A DNA stretch of 6,620 nt from a bacterium (lineage in GTDB: Bacteria; UBA6262): the NCBI GenBank assembly GCA_028716025.1, contig JAQUQP010000105.1:1-6620 (forward strand). The letters are read 5' to 3'. Every line of letters begins with the position of its first letter. The stretch's first letter is position 1. The notes below the pieces were generated by a model that worked only from the letters and a program-made list of their open reading frames with translations, was not told the DNA's origin and made no database searches. Below are positions 6,514-6,620 of the stretch, one piece after another. A program made the translations under genes and the position numbers.

Positions 6514-6620
6514 GACCAGTCCTTAAGCGACAAGACCTGTTTTGCATCGGGACGTTGTTGTTATTTTGCGGTATAGCGTTTTCCCGGCTCTTATGCACCG
6601 GAGTTACTTTATATGCGCGG
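6510..6620 (+). CDS. N-terminus of a membrane protein, probably a second YfhO-family member (3' truncated by window)
   Basis: An open frame begins at the ATG of an ATGA overlap with the preceding stop and stays open for 37 codons to the window end. The translation starts MRPVLKRQDL and contains a hydrophobic helix at about residues 12-28. From Arg7 it aligns with no gap to residues 5-35 of the YfhO-like protein at 817-3165: RQD against RKD, a Gly and a Phe shared in the helix, and a final Arg matching the Arg of the RD pair. The stop-start overlap places it in the same operon. It has only a purine-rich AGAAGAG (6493-6499) as a possible ribosome binding site. The assignment rests on 31 aligned residues with few identities and on operon logic; another polytopic envelope protein remains possible. 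Confidence 0.6.
   Translation, partial: MRPVLKRQDLFCIGTLLLFCGIAFSRLLCTGVTLYAR

Overview
The window looks like bacterial chromosome of moderate, slightly AT-leaning composition. The genes are tightly packed on the + strand and no plausible gene is seen on the - strand. Prepilin-like genes next to large GT-C membrane proteins suggest a didermic or deep-branching bacterium, possibly a candidate phylum such as Omnitrophota, Elusimicrobiota or the WOR-1/Saganbacteria group. That placement is an impression from protein style, not a result.

Layout. Positions 1-127 are the 3' end of a type IV pilin/pseudopilin-like gene. Positions 128-219 are a short spacer with a strong hairpin lacking a U-tract. 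A complete second pilin-like gene follows at 220-717, and its last 127 bases are identical to the first 127 bases of the window. A textbook Rho-independent terminator (744-780) closes this unit. A candidate sigma70-type promoter (782-810) follows, placed so that transcription would begin at or next to the next start codon. From 817 to the window end runs a compact operon of polytopic membrane proteins: a YfhO-family protein (817-3165), two tandem paralogous ArnT/PMT-like GT-C glycosyltransferases (3158-4831 and 4837-6513), and the beginning of a fourth gene (6510-6620). The visible N-terminus of that fourth gene aligns without gaps to the N-terminus of the YfhO-family protein. All junctions in this operon overlap or are only 5 bases apart.

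How the genes may work together. The membrane proteins have the architecture of enzymes that take sugars from polyprenyl-phosphate carriers and add them to acceptors outside the cytoplasmic membrane. The order YfhO / GT / GT / YfhO-like suggests a glycan-decoration cassette that grew by duplication. The neighbouring pilins, whose C-termini are rich in Ser/Thr, are conceivable acceptors, but the terminator shows the pilins and the cassette are probably separate transcription units, so this link is inference only.

No RNA gene, CRISPR array, insertion sequence or defence system is visible. The most notable points are the perfect pilin repeat ending at the stop codon, the unterminated inter-pilin hairpin, the possible leaderless start of the glycosyltransferase operon, and the duplicated GT pair that differs at a normally basic motif.
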